The translations under genes were made by a program, and so were the position numbers. Source: Deltaproteobacteria bacterium (GTDB lineage Bacteria > Desulfobacterota > Binatia > Binatales > Binataceae). Taken from it: DNA of 10,812 bases. The stretch is from assembly GCA_021786815.1 (NCBI GenBank), contig JAJYMR010000323.1, forward strand, positions 1-10,812. The letters are read 5' to 3'. Under the pieces are notes generated by a model that saw only the letters and a list, made by a program, of their open reading frames with translations, was not told where the DNA came from and did no database searches. Below, in pieces: positions 1 to 6,267 of this stretch (position 1 is the first letter of the stretch; every line of letters starts with the position of its first letter).

Positions 1-1
1 T

Positions 2-892
2 CATTTTCGCAGTCCGCGCGCGTCGGGGCCGTTCGTCGCGGTCAATTGCGCGGCGTTCTCGCGCGAGCTGGTCGAGAGCGAGCTTTTCGGCCACGAAAAG
101 GGCGCGTTCACCGGCGCGGTCGCGCGGCGGGCCGGGAAGTTCGAGGCGGCCGACGACGGCACGCTGTTTCTCGACGAGATCGGCGACATGAGCCTCGAGA
201 CCCAGGCGAAACTGCTGCGCGCGATCCAGGAAAAGCGGTTCGAACGGATCGGCGGCAACCAGCCGATCTCCGTAGACGCACGAATTATCGCCGCGACCAA
301 CCAGGACCTCGAAGCGATGGTCGCCGACGGGCGATTTCGCGAGGATCTCTACTACCGGATCAAGGTCGTCGAGATTCGCGTGCCGCCGCTTCGAAACCGC
401 CGTGAGGACATCCCGCTGCTTGCGCAGTTCTTTTTGGAAGACGCGTGCAGGCGATTCGGCACGCCTGCCAAGCAGCTCACGCCCGAGGCGATGCGCGCGT
501 GCGTCGAGAACGAATGGCGCGGAAACGTCCGTTCGCTGCGCGCGGCGCTCGAACAGGCCGTGATTCTGTCGTCCGCAAACGAGATAACGCCGGCCGATCT
601 GTTCGGCTCCGCGGAATCCGACGGTGCGCTAGCGCGCGGCGCCGCGGGCGCGAACAGCGCGGATTCAGCCGCCCGCGCGGCCGAGAGCGAAGAACTCAGT
701 TTTCGCGAGGCGAAGGAAAAATTCGTCACCGGATGGGAGCGCGAATACTTCGTGCGGGCGCTCCAGGCCACCGGCGGAAACATCTCGCGTGCCGCCGAGC
801 GGGTCGGGATGTACCGGCAGAGCTTTCAGCAAAAAATGCGCGAGCTCGGGATAAGCGTCGCCGAACTGGGGCTTCGCTCCGAGGACGAATGA
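2..892 (+). CDS. Sigma-54-dependent transcriptional activator (AAA+ and Fis-type HTH), 5'-truncated by window edge
   Basis: The reading frame is open from base 2 and gives the last 296 residues of a bacterial enhancer-binding protein, which uses ATP hydrolysis to remodel sigma-54 RNA polymerase at promoters. Visible AAA+ features (residues counted from the window start) are the sigma-54 contact loop GAFTGA at 34-39, Walker B GTLFLDE at 53-59, sensor I AATN at 97-100 and the arginine-finger segment GRFRED at about 110-115. WRGNVRSL stands where the family usually has WPGNVREL (sensor II region). Residues about 249-284 form a Fis-type DNA-binding helix-turn-helix (GGNISRAAERVGM). Walker A and any receiver, GAF or PAS input domain lie outside the window, so the signal and the exact subtype (NtrC-like regulator or PspF-like) cannot be decided. 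The stop codon overlaps the next start as ATGA, so the two genes are probably co-transcribed. The nearby pspA-like gene invites a PspF comparison, treated separately. Confidence 0.93.
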   Translation, partial: HFRSPRASGPFVAVNCAAFSRELVESELFGHEKGAFTGAVARRAGKFEAADDGTLFLDEIGDMSLETQAKLLRAIQEKRFERIGGNQPISVDARIIAATNQDLEAMVADGRFREDLYYRIKVVEIRVPPLRNRREDIPLLAQFFLEDACRRFGTPAKQLTPEAMRACVENEWRGNVRSLRAALEQAVILSSANEITPADLFGSAESDGALARGAAGANSADSAARAAESEELSFREAKEKFVTGWEREYFVRALQATGGNISRAAERVGMYRQSFQQKMRELGISVAELGLRSEDE

Positions 893-1374
893 CGACCCAC
901 GCGGAGGGCATATCGACGATGGACTCCGACACGATGAAAATCCGTCCTCCCGCACTGGCCGGGATGGTTCTGCTCGCGGCGCTTGGGCTGAATTTTCTGG
1001 TGCCCGCAATACGCGTCTTCCACTGGCCGCATCATTTCCTTGCGATGCTCGTGGTCGCGGCCGGGACGGCGATCATGGTGTCGGCGGCCTCGATCTTCAA
1101 CGCGCTCGGCACGACGAAAAATCCCTACGGCGAGCCGGCCACGTTCATCAGGCTCCGGCCGTACACGTTCACGCGCAACCCGATGTATCTCGGGCTCACG
1201 ACGGTGCTGCTCGGGCTTGCGTTGTACGTCGGGTCGCTCCCGATGTTCCTTGCGCCGCTTGCGTTCTTTTTCGTGATAGACCGCGTGGTGATCCCGCGTG
1301 AAGAGGCGACGATGGAGCGGACGTTCGGAGCGAATTACGCGGAGTACAAGGCCAGGGTCAGGCGCTGGCTGTGA
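889..1374 (+). CDS. Isoprenylcysteine carboxyl methyltransferase / phospholipid methyltransferase-like membrane protein
   Basis: A 161-residue integral membrane protein with about four hydrophobic helices (first near residues 25-44). The signature is the C-terminal SAM-binding half: a polar stretch leading to FTRNPMYLG, then two further helices, then EEATMERTFGANYAEY and a terminal RRWL. This arrangement is typical of the ICMT/PEMT-like family. Bacterial members of this size are rarely characterised. They are assumed to methylate lipids or small hydrophobic substrates at the inner membrane, and true prenylcysteine activity should not be assumed. Start choice is uncertain: ATG 889 overlaps the upstream stop (ATGA) with GAGGA only 3 bases away; ATG 919 has GGAGGG at 902-907, 11 bases upstream; ATG 934 begins where family similarity starts. 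The frame stays open further upstream, but that part overlaps the activator gene and has no family similarity. The neighbouring PspA homologue also acts at the membrane, which suggests but does not prove an envelope role. Confidence 0.85.
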   Translation: MTTHAEGISTMDSDTMKIRPPALAGMVLLAALGLNFLVPAIRVFHWPHHFLAMLVVAAGTAIMVSAASIFNALGTTKNPYGEPATFIRLRPYTFTRNPMYLGLTTVLLGLALYVGSLPMFLAPLAFFFVIDRVVIPREEATMERTFGANYAEYKARVRRWL

Positions 1375-1430
1375 ATCGTTTTCAAATCCAACGGACGGGC
1401 GCGGCGTAACCGCGGACGCTGCGGCGTCGA

Positions 1431-1435
1431 GGAGG
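1431..1435 (+). promoter_or_regulatory. Ribosome binding site of the PspA-like gene
   Basis: GGAGG lies 7 bases before ATG 1443. This is one of the strongest Shine-Dalgarno matches in the window and fixes the start of the PspA-family gene. The 68-bp gap before the gene (1375-1442) shows no convincing sigma-54 (GG-N10-GC) or sigma-70 promoter to my eye. Confidence 0.7.
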
Positions 1436-1442
1436 CATCGAG

Positions 1443-2177
1443 ATGTTCTTCAGGAGATTTTTCAGTCTCGTCGGAGGCAAGATGAGCCGCTGGCTTAAGT
1501 CGCACGAGGCGCGCGATCCCGAAGCCGTGTACGAAGCCGCGATCGCCGAGCGCGTGCGCCGCTATCAGCAGCTCAAGACTGCGGCCGCGGGCGTGATCTA
1601 CATGCGCAACAAGCTCGAACGCGAGCTAAGGGCGAAGTCCGCGGAGCTTGGCGAGGTCAACGAACAGGCCTCGCAGGCGGCCGACATGAACGAGGACGGG
1701 ATCGCGCTTGTCCTGATTCGTCGCAAGCACGAACTCGAAGCCGATTGCGGGCGGTTGCGCGACGAACTCGCCGAGCTTACGCGCGAGGCCGAGGACGCGA
1801 AGAAAAACCTGGTCGGCTTCAAGGGCGAGATCGAGAAGCTCAAGGTCGAGAAGGTGCGTATGGTGGCGCGGCTTCGCAACGCGCAGGCGCGCGTCAGGAT
1901 TCAGCACGCGCTCGAAGAGCTTTCATACGACGAGGACGTGCGCGCGCTCGAAGAGGTGCGCGAGTCGATACAGCAGACGCTCTCGCAGGCGGGCGTCGCC
2001 CGCGAACTTCAGGGCGCGGAACTCGCCGAGAAGCTCGAGGAGATTCGCCTCGCCAACGCCGAGTCGAAGGCCAAGGCGGAACTCGAGGAACTAAAGCGCC
2101 GGCGCCGTCCGCCGCTGGTTCCGATGGACGCGTTCGTGAAAGCGCCAGCCTCGAACGGAAGCGCCGTTCAGGGCTGA
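1443..2177 (+). CDS. pspA: PspA/IM30 (Vipp1) family membrane-stress protein
   Basis: The 244-residue product is almost entirely helical. An N-terminal amphipathic segment with paired aromatics (MFFRRFFSLVGGKMSRWL) precedes a DPEAVYEAAIAE motif equivalent to the DP motif after PspA helix 0. Long charged heptad-like coiled coil follows from about residue 25 to 215. This is the ESCRT-III-like fold of PspA/Vipp1. Such proteins polymerise on the cytoplasmic face of the inner membrane and support it under stress; in enterobacteria PspA also inhibits the activator PspF. The C-terminus has a basic stretch (KRRRRPP) and a short flexible tail, making it about 20 residues longer than E. coli PspA. No pspB, pspC or other psp gene is visible. 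The gene closes the left + strand block and converges on cinA. The assignment rests on overall pattern and N-terminal motif, because coiled-coil proteins lack catalytic residues; a generic coiled-coil protein is the alternative. Confidence 0.82.
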   Translation: MFFRRFFSLVGGKMSRWLKSHEARDPEAVYEAAIAERVRRYQQLKTAAAGVIYMRNKLERELRAKSAELGEVNEQASQAADMNEDGIALVLIRRKHELEADCGRLRDELAELTREAEDAKKNLVGFKGEIEKLKVEKVRMVARLRNAQARVRIQHALEELSYDEDVRALEEVRESIQQTLSQAGVARELQGAELAEKLEEIRLANAESKAKAELEELKRRRRPPLVPMDAFVKAPASNGSAVQG

Positions 2178-2185
2178 GGTCGAGC

Positions 2186-2220
2186 CGTTCGCCGCGCGCG
2201 TGTTGAGCGTGCGGCGAACG
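2186..2220. terminator. Strong hairpin between convergent pspA and cinA, candidate bidirectional terminator
   Basis: CGTTCGCCGC at 2186-2195 is perfectly complementary to GCGGCGAACG at 2211-2220. Pairing continues inward through one G-U wobble and three further pairs, giving about a 14-bp stem with a 7-base loop. It sits 8 bases after the pspA stop and 7 bases before the end of cinA on the other strand, the expected place for a shared terminator. Neither side has a clear T tract, so classical intrinsic termination is not proven. It may act with Rho or as a 3'-end stabiliser. Confidence 0.6.
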
Positions 2221-2227
2221 CGCACCC

Positions 2228-3511
2228 CTAGCGGCGGAAAAGCTGCGATTCCGCGATCGGCAGTTCGAGCGCGTAGCGGCGCAGCCAGTCGAGCGCAACC
2301 TGCGAGGTGAGCAGCTTTACCCAGTCGCGTGTCCCGCGCATCTGATAGCGCCGCGAGACTGTGACGTTCTCGGAATCGAGCGCGACGCATACCGTGCCTA
2401 CAGGCTTGTCGGGCGTGCCGCCTTCGGGGCCGGCGATGCCCGAGGTCGCTATCGCGACGTCGACCCCGGCGCGCTTTCGCGCCCCGGCGGCCATCTCGCG
2501 CACGCACTCCTCGCTGACCGCGCCATGTTTCGCGAGCGTATCGGCGCTGACGCCGAGCACTTCGCTCTTCATGTCGTTCCAGTAGGTCACGAAGTCGGCC
2601 TTGAGATAGCGCGAACTGCCGGGGATGTTGGTCAGGCGATGGCCGATGAGGCCGCCGGTGCATGACTCGGCAACCGCGAGCTTGAGCCCGCGCTTCGTGA
2701 AGAGCTGCCCGACGACTTCCTCCATCGAGGCGTCGCCCTCGGCAAAAATGAAATGGCCGACCTTTGCGCGAACGCGCTCGGCCAGTTCCTCGAGCCGGCG
2801 CTCGGCCTCGCCTGGTCTGCCCTCGACCGTGACGCGCAGCGAAATCTGCGGAAAGCTCGCGCGGAAGGCCACGCGCCCTTCCTCGGGCTTGATCAGTCCC
2901 GCGACCGCCTGGTCGAGTCCCGACTCGCTGATGCCGAAGGTCTGGAAGATACGCACGGCGAAAACCGTGTCGGTGCCGCGGTTGTCCCTGAGCCACGGGA
3001 TGACCCAGTTCTCCATCATCGGCTTCATCTCGCGCGGCACGCCGGGCAGGACGACGAGATGCGTGATGCGCTCGCCGTCCATCACGGGAAGCTGAAAGCC
3101 TGGCGCGGTGCCAAGAGGGTTGGGGATTATCTCGGCGCCCTCGGGGAAGTCGGCCTGCTTCAGGTTGTTTTCCGGCATCGGGCGCCCGACCGAAGAAAAG
3201 ATCCGCCGCATGTGCTCGACGGTCGCCTCGTCGCGTATCAGGCGGCGTCCGGTGATGCGTGCGATCGTCTCCGTGGTCAGGTCGTCGGCGGTCGGGCCGA
3301 TCCCACCGGTCGAAATTACCACGTCCGCCATCCCCATCGCGGAGCGCCACGCCCATTCGAGGCGTTCGGGCACGTCGCCGACCGTGATTACGGCCACCAG
3401 ATCGATCCCGACTTCGTGGAGCTTGTCGGCGAGGTAGTTCGAGTTGGTATCGACGACCTTACCGGTGGTGAGTTCGTCGCCGGTGGAAAGGATTACGGCA
3501 CGCTGAATCAT
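2228..3511 (-). CDS. cinA: CinA family protein: nucleotide pyrophosphatase-like (COG1058) domain plus NMN amidohydrolase (PncC) domain
   Basis: A full-length 427-residue two-domain CinA. The N-terminal molybdopterin-binding-like domain (residues about 4-170) shows STGDEL at 9-14, STGGIGPTADD at 67-77 and LPGVPREM at 155-162; in this family it hydrolyses ADP-ribose or related dinucleotides. The C-terminal domain (about 270-420) has ESCTGG at 282-287, with Ser283 matching the PncC catalytic serine, and TSGIAGPEGGTPDKPVG at 356-372. This domain deamidates nicotinamide mononucleotide to nicotinate mononucleotide in pyridine-nucleotide recycling. The name 'competence/damage-inducible' is historical. 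Start ATG 3511 is fixed by GGGAGG 5 bases upstream. It lies 47 bases downstream of pgpA on the same strand, a pairing common in Proteobacteria. No key motif is missing. Confidence 0.95.
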   Translation of the reverse strand: MIQRAVILSTGDELTTGKVVDTNSNYLADKLHEVGIDLVAVITVGDVPERLEWAWRSAMGMADVVISTGGIGPTADDLTTETIARITGRRLIRDEATVEHMRRIFSSVGRPMPENNLKQADFPEGAEIIPNPLGTAPGFQLPVMDGERITHLVVLPGVPREMKPMMENWVIPWLRDNRGTDTVFAVRIFQTFGISESGLDQAVAGLIKPEEGRVAFRASFPQISLRVTVEGRPGEAERRLEELAERVRAKVGHFIFAEGDASMEEVVGQLFTKRGLKLAVAESCTGGLIGHRLTNIPGSSRYLKADFVTYWNDMKSEVLGVSADTLAKHGAVSEECVREMAAGARKRAGVDVAIATSGIAGPEGGTPDKPVGTVCVALDSENVTVSRRYQMRGTRDWVKLLTSQVALDWLRRYALELPIAESQLFRR

Positions 3512-3516
3512 CTATG

Positions 3517-3522
3517 CCTCCC
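3517..3522 (-). promoter_or_regulatory. Ribosome binding site of cinA
   Basis: Read on the minus strand, GGGAGG is followed by CATAG and then ATG 3511, giving ideal spacing of 5 bases. It supports this start and independent efficient translation within the pgpA-cinA transcript. Confidence 0.7.
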
Positions 3523-3558
3523 GCGATAGCGCGGCTTGCGGGACTTGAGCGGGCGCGC

Positions 3559-4020
3559 TCAAACCAGGCGTGCGAGAATCCGCACGGCCAGGTTGGCGTA
3601 AACCCCGGCCGCCAGGTCGTCGAGCATCACCGCCGACCCGCCGCCGAGGCGGCGATCGATCAGTCCCGCCGGAAACGGCTTGATAATATCGAACAACCTG
3701 AACGCCACGAAGCCTGCCGCGAGCCACGGCCATCCGAGCGGATTCAGGTACATCGTGGCGACCATCCCGAGCACTTCATCGAGGACGATATGCGGGCAGT
3801 CGCGCTGCTGGAAAATCTCCTCGGCGCGGCCCGCTATCCAGCAGGAGAGCGCGAAGACGATCGCAAAACCGAGCGCGAAACCGAGCGGCGAGCGCCGCCA
3901 TATCGGCGCGCACACCAGGTAGCCGAGAATCACGCCGACCGCCGAACCGGCCGTGCCGGGAGCAACCGGCGCGTAGCCCGAATAAATTCCAGTTGCGAGC
4001 AGGATGATCAGATTTTCCAT
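3559..4020 (-). CDS. pgpA: Phosphatidylglycerophosphatase A
   Basis: The 153-residue product matches the PgpA family in length and motifs: GYAPVAPGTAGS at 15-26, the acidic pair DE at 81-82 within IVLDEVLGM, FRLFDIIKPFPA at 107-118, and GGGSAVMLDDLAAGVYA at 126-142. These acidic residues form the Mg2+-dependent phosphatase site. The enzyme dephosphorylates phosphatidylglycerophosphate to phosphatidylglycerol at the inner membrane. Hydrophobic stretches at about 3-12, 26-40, 47-63 and 95-108 fit a multi-pass membrane protein. The start ATG 4020 has only a weak GGA upstream, suggesting translation as part of a longer transcript. It lies 78 bases downstream of the kinase-BON gene and 47 bases upstream of cinA, all on the minus strand. 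Confidence 0.94.
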   Translation of the reverse strand: MENLIILLATGIYSGYAPVAPGTAGSAVGVILGYLVCAPIWRRSPLGFALGFAIVFALSCWIAGRAEEIFQQRDCPHIVLDEVLGMVATMYLNPLGWPWLAAGFVAFRLFDIIKPFPAGLIDRRLGGGSAVMLDDLAAGVYANLAVRILARLV

Positions 4021-4098
4021 CGCGTTCCAAGGGAGCGCGACGATAGCACGAGCTTGTTTCGCGCGTAAGGGGCTGGATAGGGAACGCGGATGGCGAAG

Positions 4099-4917
4099 CT
4101 ACTCGGAACGGTACGGCATCGGCGGCTCTTCGGAGTCCACCCGGACCTCCCGCACACCGTCGATCTGGCGGGCGACGCGCTCAGCCAGTTCGCTCCATGG
4201 CGCGACCAGGCCGGGACCGTTCAGCCGCACAAGGCCGCGCGCACATTGAACCGAGACCTGCGCGGAACCGAACTTGGGATGCGTCAGAAGCGCGGCGTGA
4301 ACCTGCGCGGCGAGCGCCGCGTCGCGCAGCTTCTGGAAGCCCTCGGCGTGATGCGAGTCGAGCCGTGCGGTGCACGCCTTCAGCGCCTCGGCGAACGCCT
4401 CCATCGGCACCATCGAGGTGTTGACCACCAGATGGTAGAAGGCGGGATCGTCGAGGTCCACTCCGATTACGGCCTGGGCGCGGGCGCGAACTTCGCGGTC
4501 GTGCTCGCGCACTCGCTTTTCGGCGGCCGCGCGGCTGAGCCCCTCGTCGGCAATCACGCGCTCCACACGCCCTTTGAAAGTGCCGACCAGGCGCACCCGA
4601 AGGCCGCATCCGCATTCGGGCAGAAGATGGGCGCCAGAGCTTCCAACGTACACCACCTGGTCGGCCGCCATCTCCCTGAGCAGCACCGAGCGCAGGAACG
4701 AGAGCAGGCGCTCGGTTTCGGCCTTCGAGCGCTCCCAAAAACTGGGCTGGCGTTCGTCGATGATGAGAAAGTGGCTGGGGTCGACGTTGTAGACGCGCGA
4801 GGCTTCGCTCACGAGATCGTCGCGTCCGAGGAACCGGTAGGCGAGCCGCTCAGCGACGAGCCTGCCCAGCTCGACGCCTCGGCTGCCGATCTGCTGGTTG
4901 ATCGCGATAACGGCCAT
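4099..4917 (-). CDS. Cytidylate kinase-like family protein fused to a C-terminal BON-like domain
   Basis: A 272-residue protein in two parts. Residues 1 to about 180 follow the cytidylate-kinase-like family (AAA_26 type): a beta strand IAINQQ leading to a degenerate phosphate-binding loop GSRGVELG at 11-18 (family members often read GSGG here and lack the P-loop lysine), RFLGRDDL after the first helix, a strand VVYVGSSGAH at 88-97, a basic LID-like helix EKRVREHDREVRARAQ at 133-148, and the closing strand YHLVVNTS at 161-168. Residues about 199-262 look like a BON domain: VHAALL, a strand VSVQCARGLVRLNGPG, then a helix and DGVREVRVDSEE. BON domains usually bind membranes or ligands and occur in periplasmic proteins; no signal peptide is visible here. 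The substrate is unknown and nucleotide kinase activity is not assured. It is probably the first gene of the minus-strand pgpA-cinA operon. A polypurine-type GGGG/AAGGGG stretch precedes the ATG. Confidence 0.82.
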   Translation of the reverse strand: MAVIAINQQIGSRGVELGRLVAERLAYRFLGRDDLVSEASRVYNVDPSHFLIIDERQPSFWERSKAETERLLSFLRSVLLREMAADQVVYVGSSGAHLLPECGCGLRVRLVGTFKGRVERVIADEGLSRAAAEKRVREHDREVRARAQAVIGVDLDDPAFYHLVVNTSMVPMEAFAEALKACTARLDSHHAEGFQKLRDAALAAQVHAALLTHPKFGSAQVSVQCARGLVRLNGPGLVAPWSELAERVARQIDGVREVRVDSEEPPMPYRSE

Positions 4918-5130
4918 CGCCCCTTACCCCCAAGCAGGAGATAATACCCCAGCCAAATCTTAGGCTATTGAAATTGTGCCGGGCAAACCGAAAGGATGGA
5001 AACCAGTCCCTGTCGTCGCTAGGATTTCGACGGCTCCTCTTTTCCCCCGCGGTTTCCGGAGGTTCAAGCTTCCCTGACGCGGCAAGGTCGGCCTCGCGGC
5101 GGGACGGGAGCATTTCTGCGAGGAGAAACG
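4918..5130. promoter_or_regulatory. Divergent intergenic region between the kinase-BON and DHS-like genes
   Basis: This 213-bp gap separates two genes pointing away from each other, so promoters for both directions should lie here. Its left part (about 4938-4976) is visibly more AT-rich than the surroundings. A minus-strand TATTAT at 4946-4941 could be a -10 for the kinase gene, but no good -35 stands 17 bases away. On the plus strand a small stem (GGATGG, loop AAA, CCA, bulged G, TCC; 4994-5009) lies in what would be the DHS-like leader. I cannot name a riboswitch class. No small ORF in the gap looks real. Confidence 0.5.
5121..5125 (+). promoter_or_regulatory. Ribosome binding site of the DHS-like gene
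   Basis: AGGAG lies 5 bases before ATG 5131. This decides for the upstream start over the in-frame ATG near 5200 (Met24), although family similarity only begins around Met24. Confidence 0.65.
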
Positions 5131-6264
5131 ATGGCCCAGAGAAGGAGATCCCGGCTGCTCGGCGGCTCGCCTATCGAGCCACGGCCGGTCGACGGCAAGA
5201 TGACCGCCGCGGAACTGGTCGACGCGGCTTTTCTCGCCTACAACGGGCGACGGCTGCGCGAAGCATGCAGGCTGTTCGCCGAAAAGATGCTCGAACCCGA
5301 CGTCGTGATCGGCATGAGCGTCACGGGCGCGCTCACGCCGGCGGGGCTCGGGATGTCCTGCCTGATTCCGCTAATTGAAAACGGCTTCGTCGATTGGGTC
5401 GTCTCGACCGGCGCCAATCTCTACCACGACACGCACTTCGGGCTCGGGCTGAAGATGTACCAGGGGACTGCCGAGGCTGACGACGTCGCACTGCGCAACG
5501 AAGGCGTGGTGCGAATCTACGACATTTTCTTCGATTACCACGTCCTGCTAGATACCGACGCGTTCTTCCGCCAGATTGCGGCCAACGAAGAATTTCAGCG
5601 CCCGATGAGCACCGCGGAGTTCCATCACCGCGCCGGGCGCTACGTCGCCGAGCGCGAGCGCATACTCAAGCTCAAGGGCAAGTCGCTGCTCGCGGCCGCC
5701 TACCGGCATGCGGTGCCGGTTTACACGTCGTCGCCGGGAGATTCGTCGATCGGGATGAACCTGGCGCTGCTCGAAATGGAGGGCAAGGCGCTCCGACTCG
5801 ATCCGCTCGCCGACGTCAACGAGACGGCGTCGATCGTTTACTGGTCGAAGAAGAGCGGCGGCAAGAGCGCGGTCTTCATCCTGGGCGGCGGTTCGCCGAA
5901 AAATTTCGTGCTCCAGACCGAGCCGCAGATTCAGGAAGTGATGGGCGTGTCGGAGAAGGGGCACGACTACTTCCTGCAGGTCACCGATGCGCGGCCCGAC
6001 ACGGGCGGGCTTTCCGGCGCGACGCCGTCGGAGGCCGTGAGCTGGGGAAAAATCGATCCTGAGCGGCTGCCCGATTCTGTAGTATGTTACGTCGATTCGA
6101 CCGTCGCGCTGCCGATAATCACCGCCTACGCGCTCGCACGGCGGCGTCCGCGCAAGCCGCGCCGTCTTTACGAGAAGCGCGACGAGATGCTCGCGATAGT
6201 GACCGACGCCTACAACAAGGTAAAGCGCAAGCGCGAGAAGGCCGCTGCCCTCGCCAGGTCGTAA
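5131..6264 (+). CDS. Deoxyhypusine-synthase-like protein (bacterial branch, altered substrate site)
   Basis: A 377-residue member of the deoxyhypusine synthase family, normally an NAD-dependent enzyme moving the aminobutyl group of spermidine onto eIF5A; plant and some bacterial relatives make homospermidine. Family marks are STGANLYHD at 92-100, PGDSSIGMN at 202-210, FILGGGSPKNF at 249-259 and SEAVSWGKI at 300-308. Lys307 matches the catalytic lysine that forms the imine intermediate (Lys329 in the human enzyme), with the adjacent Trp also kept. By eye alignment, three residues contacting spermidine in the human enzyme are changed: Asp243 to Met209, His288 to Asn258 and Asp316 to Leu294. The NAD-facing glycine motifs look intact. 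Bacteria have EF-P rather than eIF5A, so a polyamine or other amine substrate is more likely, but the substrate is unknown. The basic C-terminal tail (KVKRKREK) is flexible. Three bases separate it from the phosphatase gene, so they are probably co-expressed. Confidence 0.9.
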   Translation: MAQRRRSRLLGGSPIEPRPVDGKMTAAELVDAAFLAYNGRRLREACRLFAEKMLEPDVVIGMSVTGALTPAGLGMSCLIPLIENGFVDWVVSTGANLYHDTHFGLGLKMYQGTAEADDVALRNEGVVRIYDIFFDYHVLLDTDAFFRQIAANEEFQRPMSTAEFHHRAGRYVAERERILKLKGKSLLAAAYRHAVPVYTSSPGDSSIGMNLALLEMEGKALRLDPLADVNETASIVYWSKKSGGKSAVFILGGGSPKNFVLQTEPQIQEVMGVSEKGHDYFLQVTDARPDTGGLSGATPSEAVSWGKIDPERLPDSVVCYVDSTVALPIITAYALARRRPRKPRRLYEKRDEMLAIVTDAYNKVKRKREKAAALARS

Positions 6265-6267
6265 CCG

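Noticed and set aside
445..888. An upstream extension of the methyltransferase frame
   Set aside because: It overlaps the sigma-54 activator in a different frame, and the translated extension is Arg-rich with no similarity to the family; ATG 889 or 919 is a better start.
2091..3356. A 421-codon minus-strand frame overlapping cinA
   Set aside because: It is the same strand as cinA in another frame, with Arg-rich low-complexity product, while the cinA frame has all CinA motifs.
2753..3529. A 258-codon + strand frame opposite cinA
   Set aside because: Antisense shadow without family motifs or ribosome site.
4964..4981. A sigma-54-like promoter on the minus strand (GGCAC followed by TTTCAA)
   Set aside because: The required GC of the -12 element is absent (GG-N10-AT), so the match fails at an invariant position.
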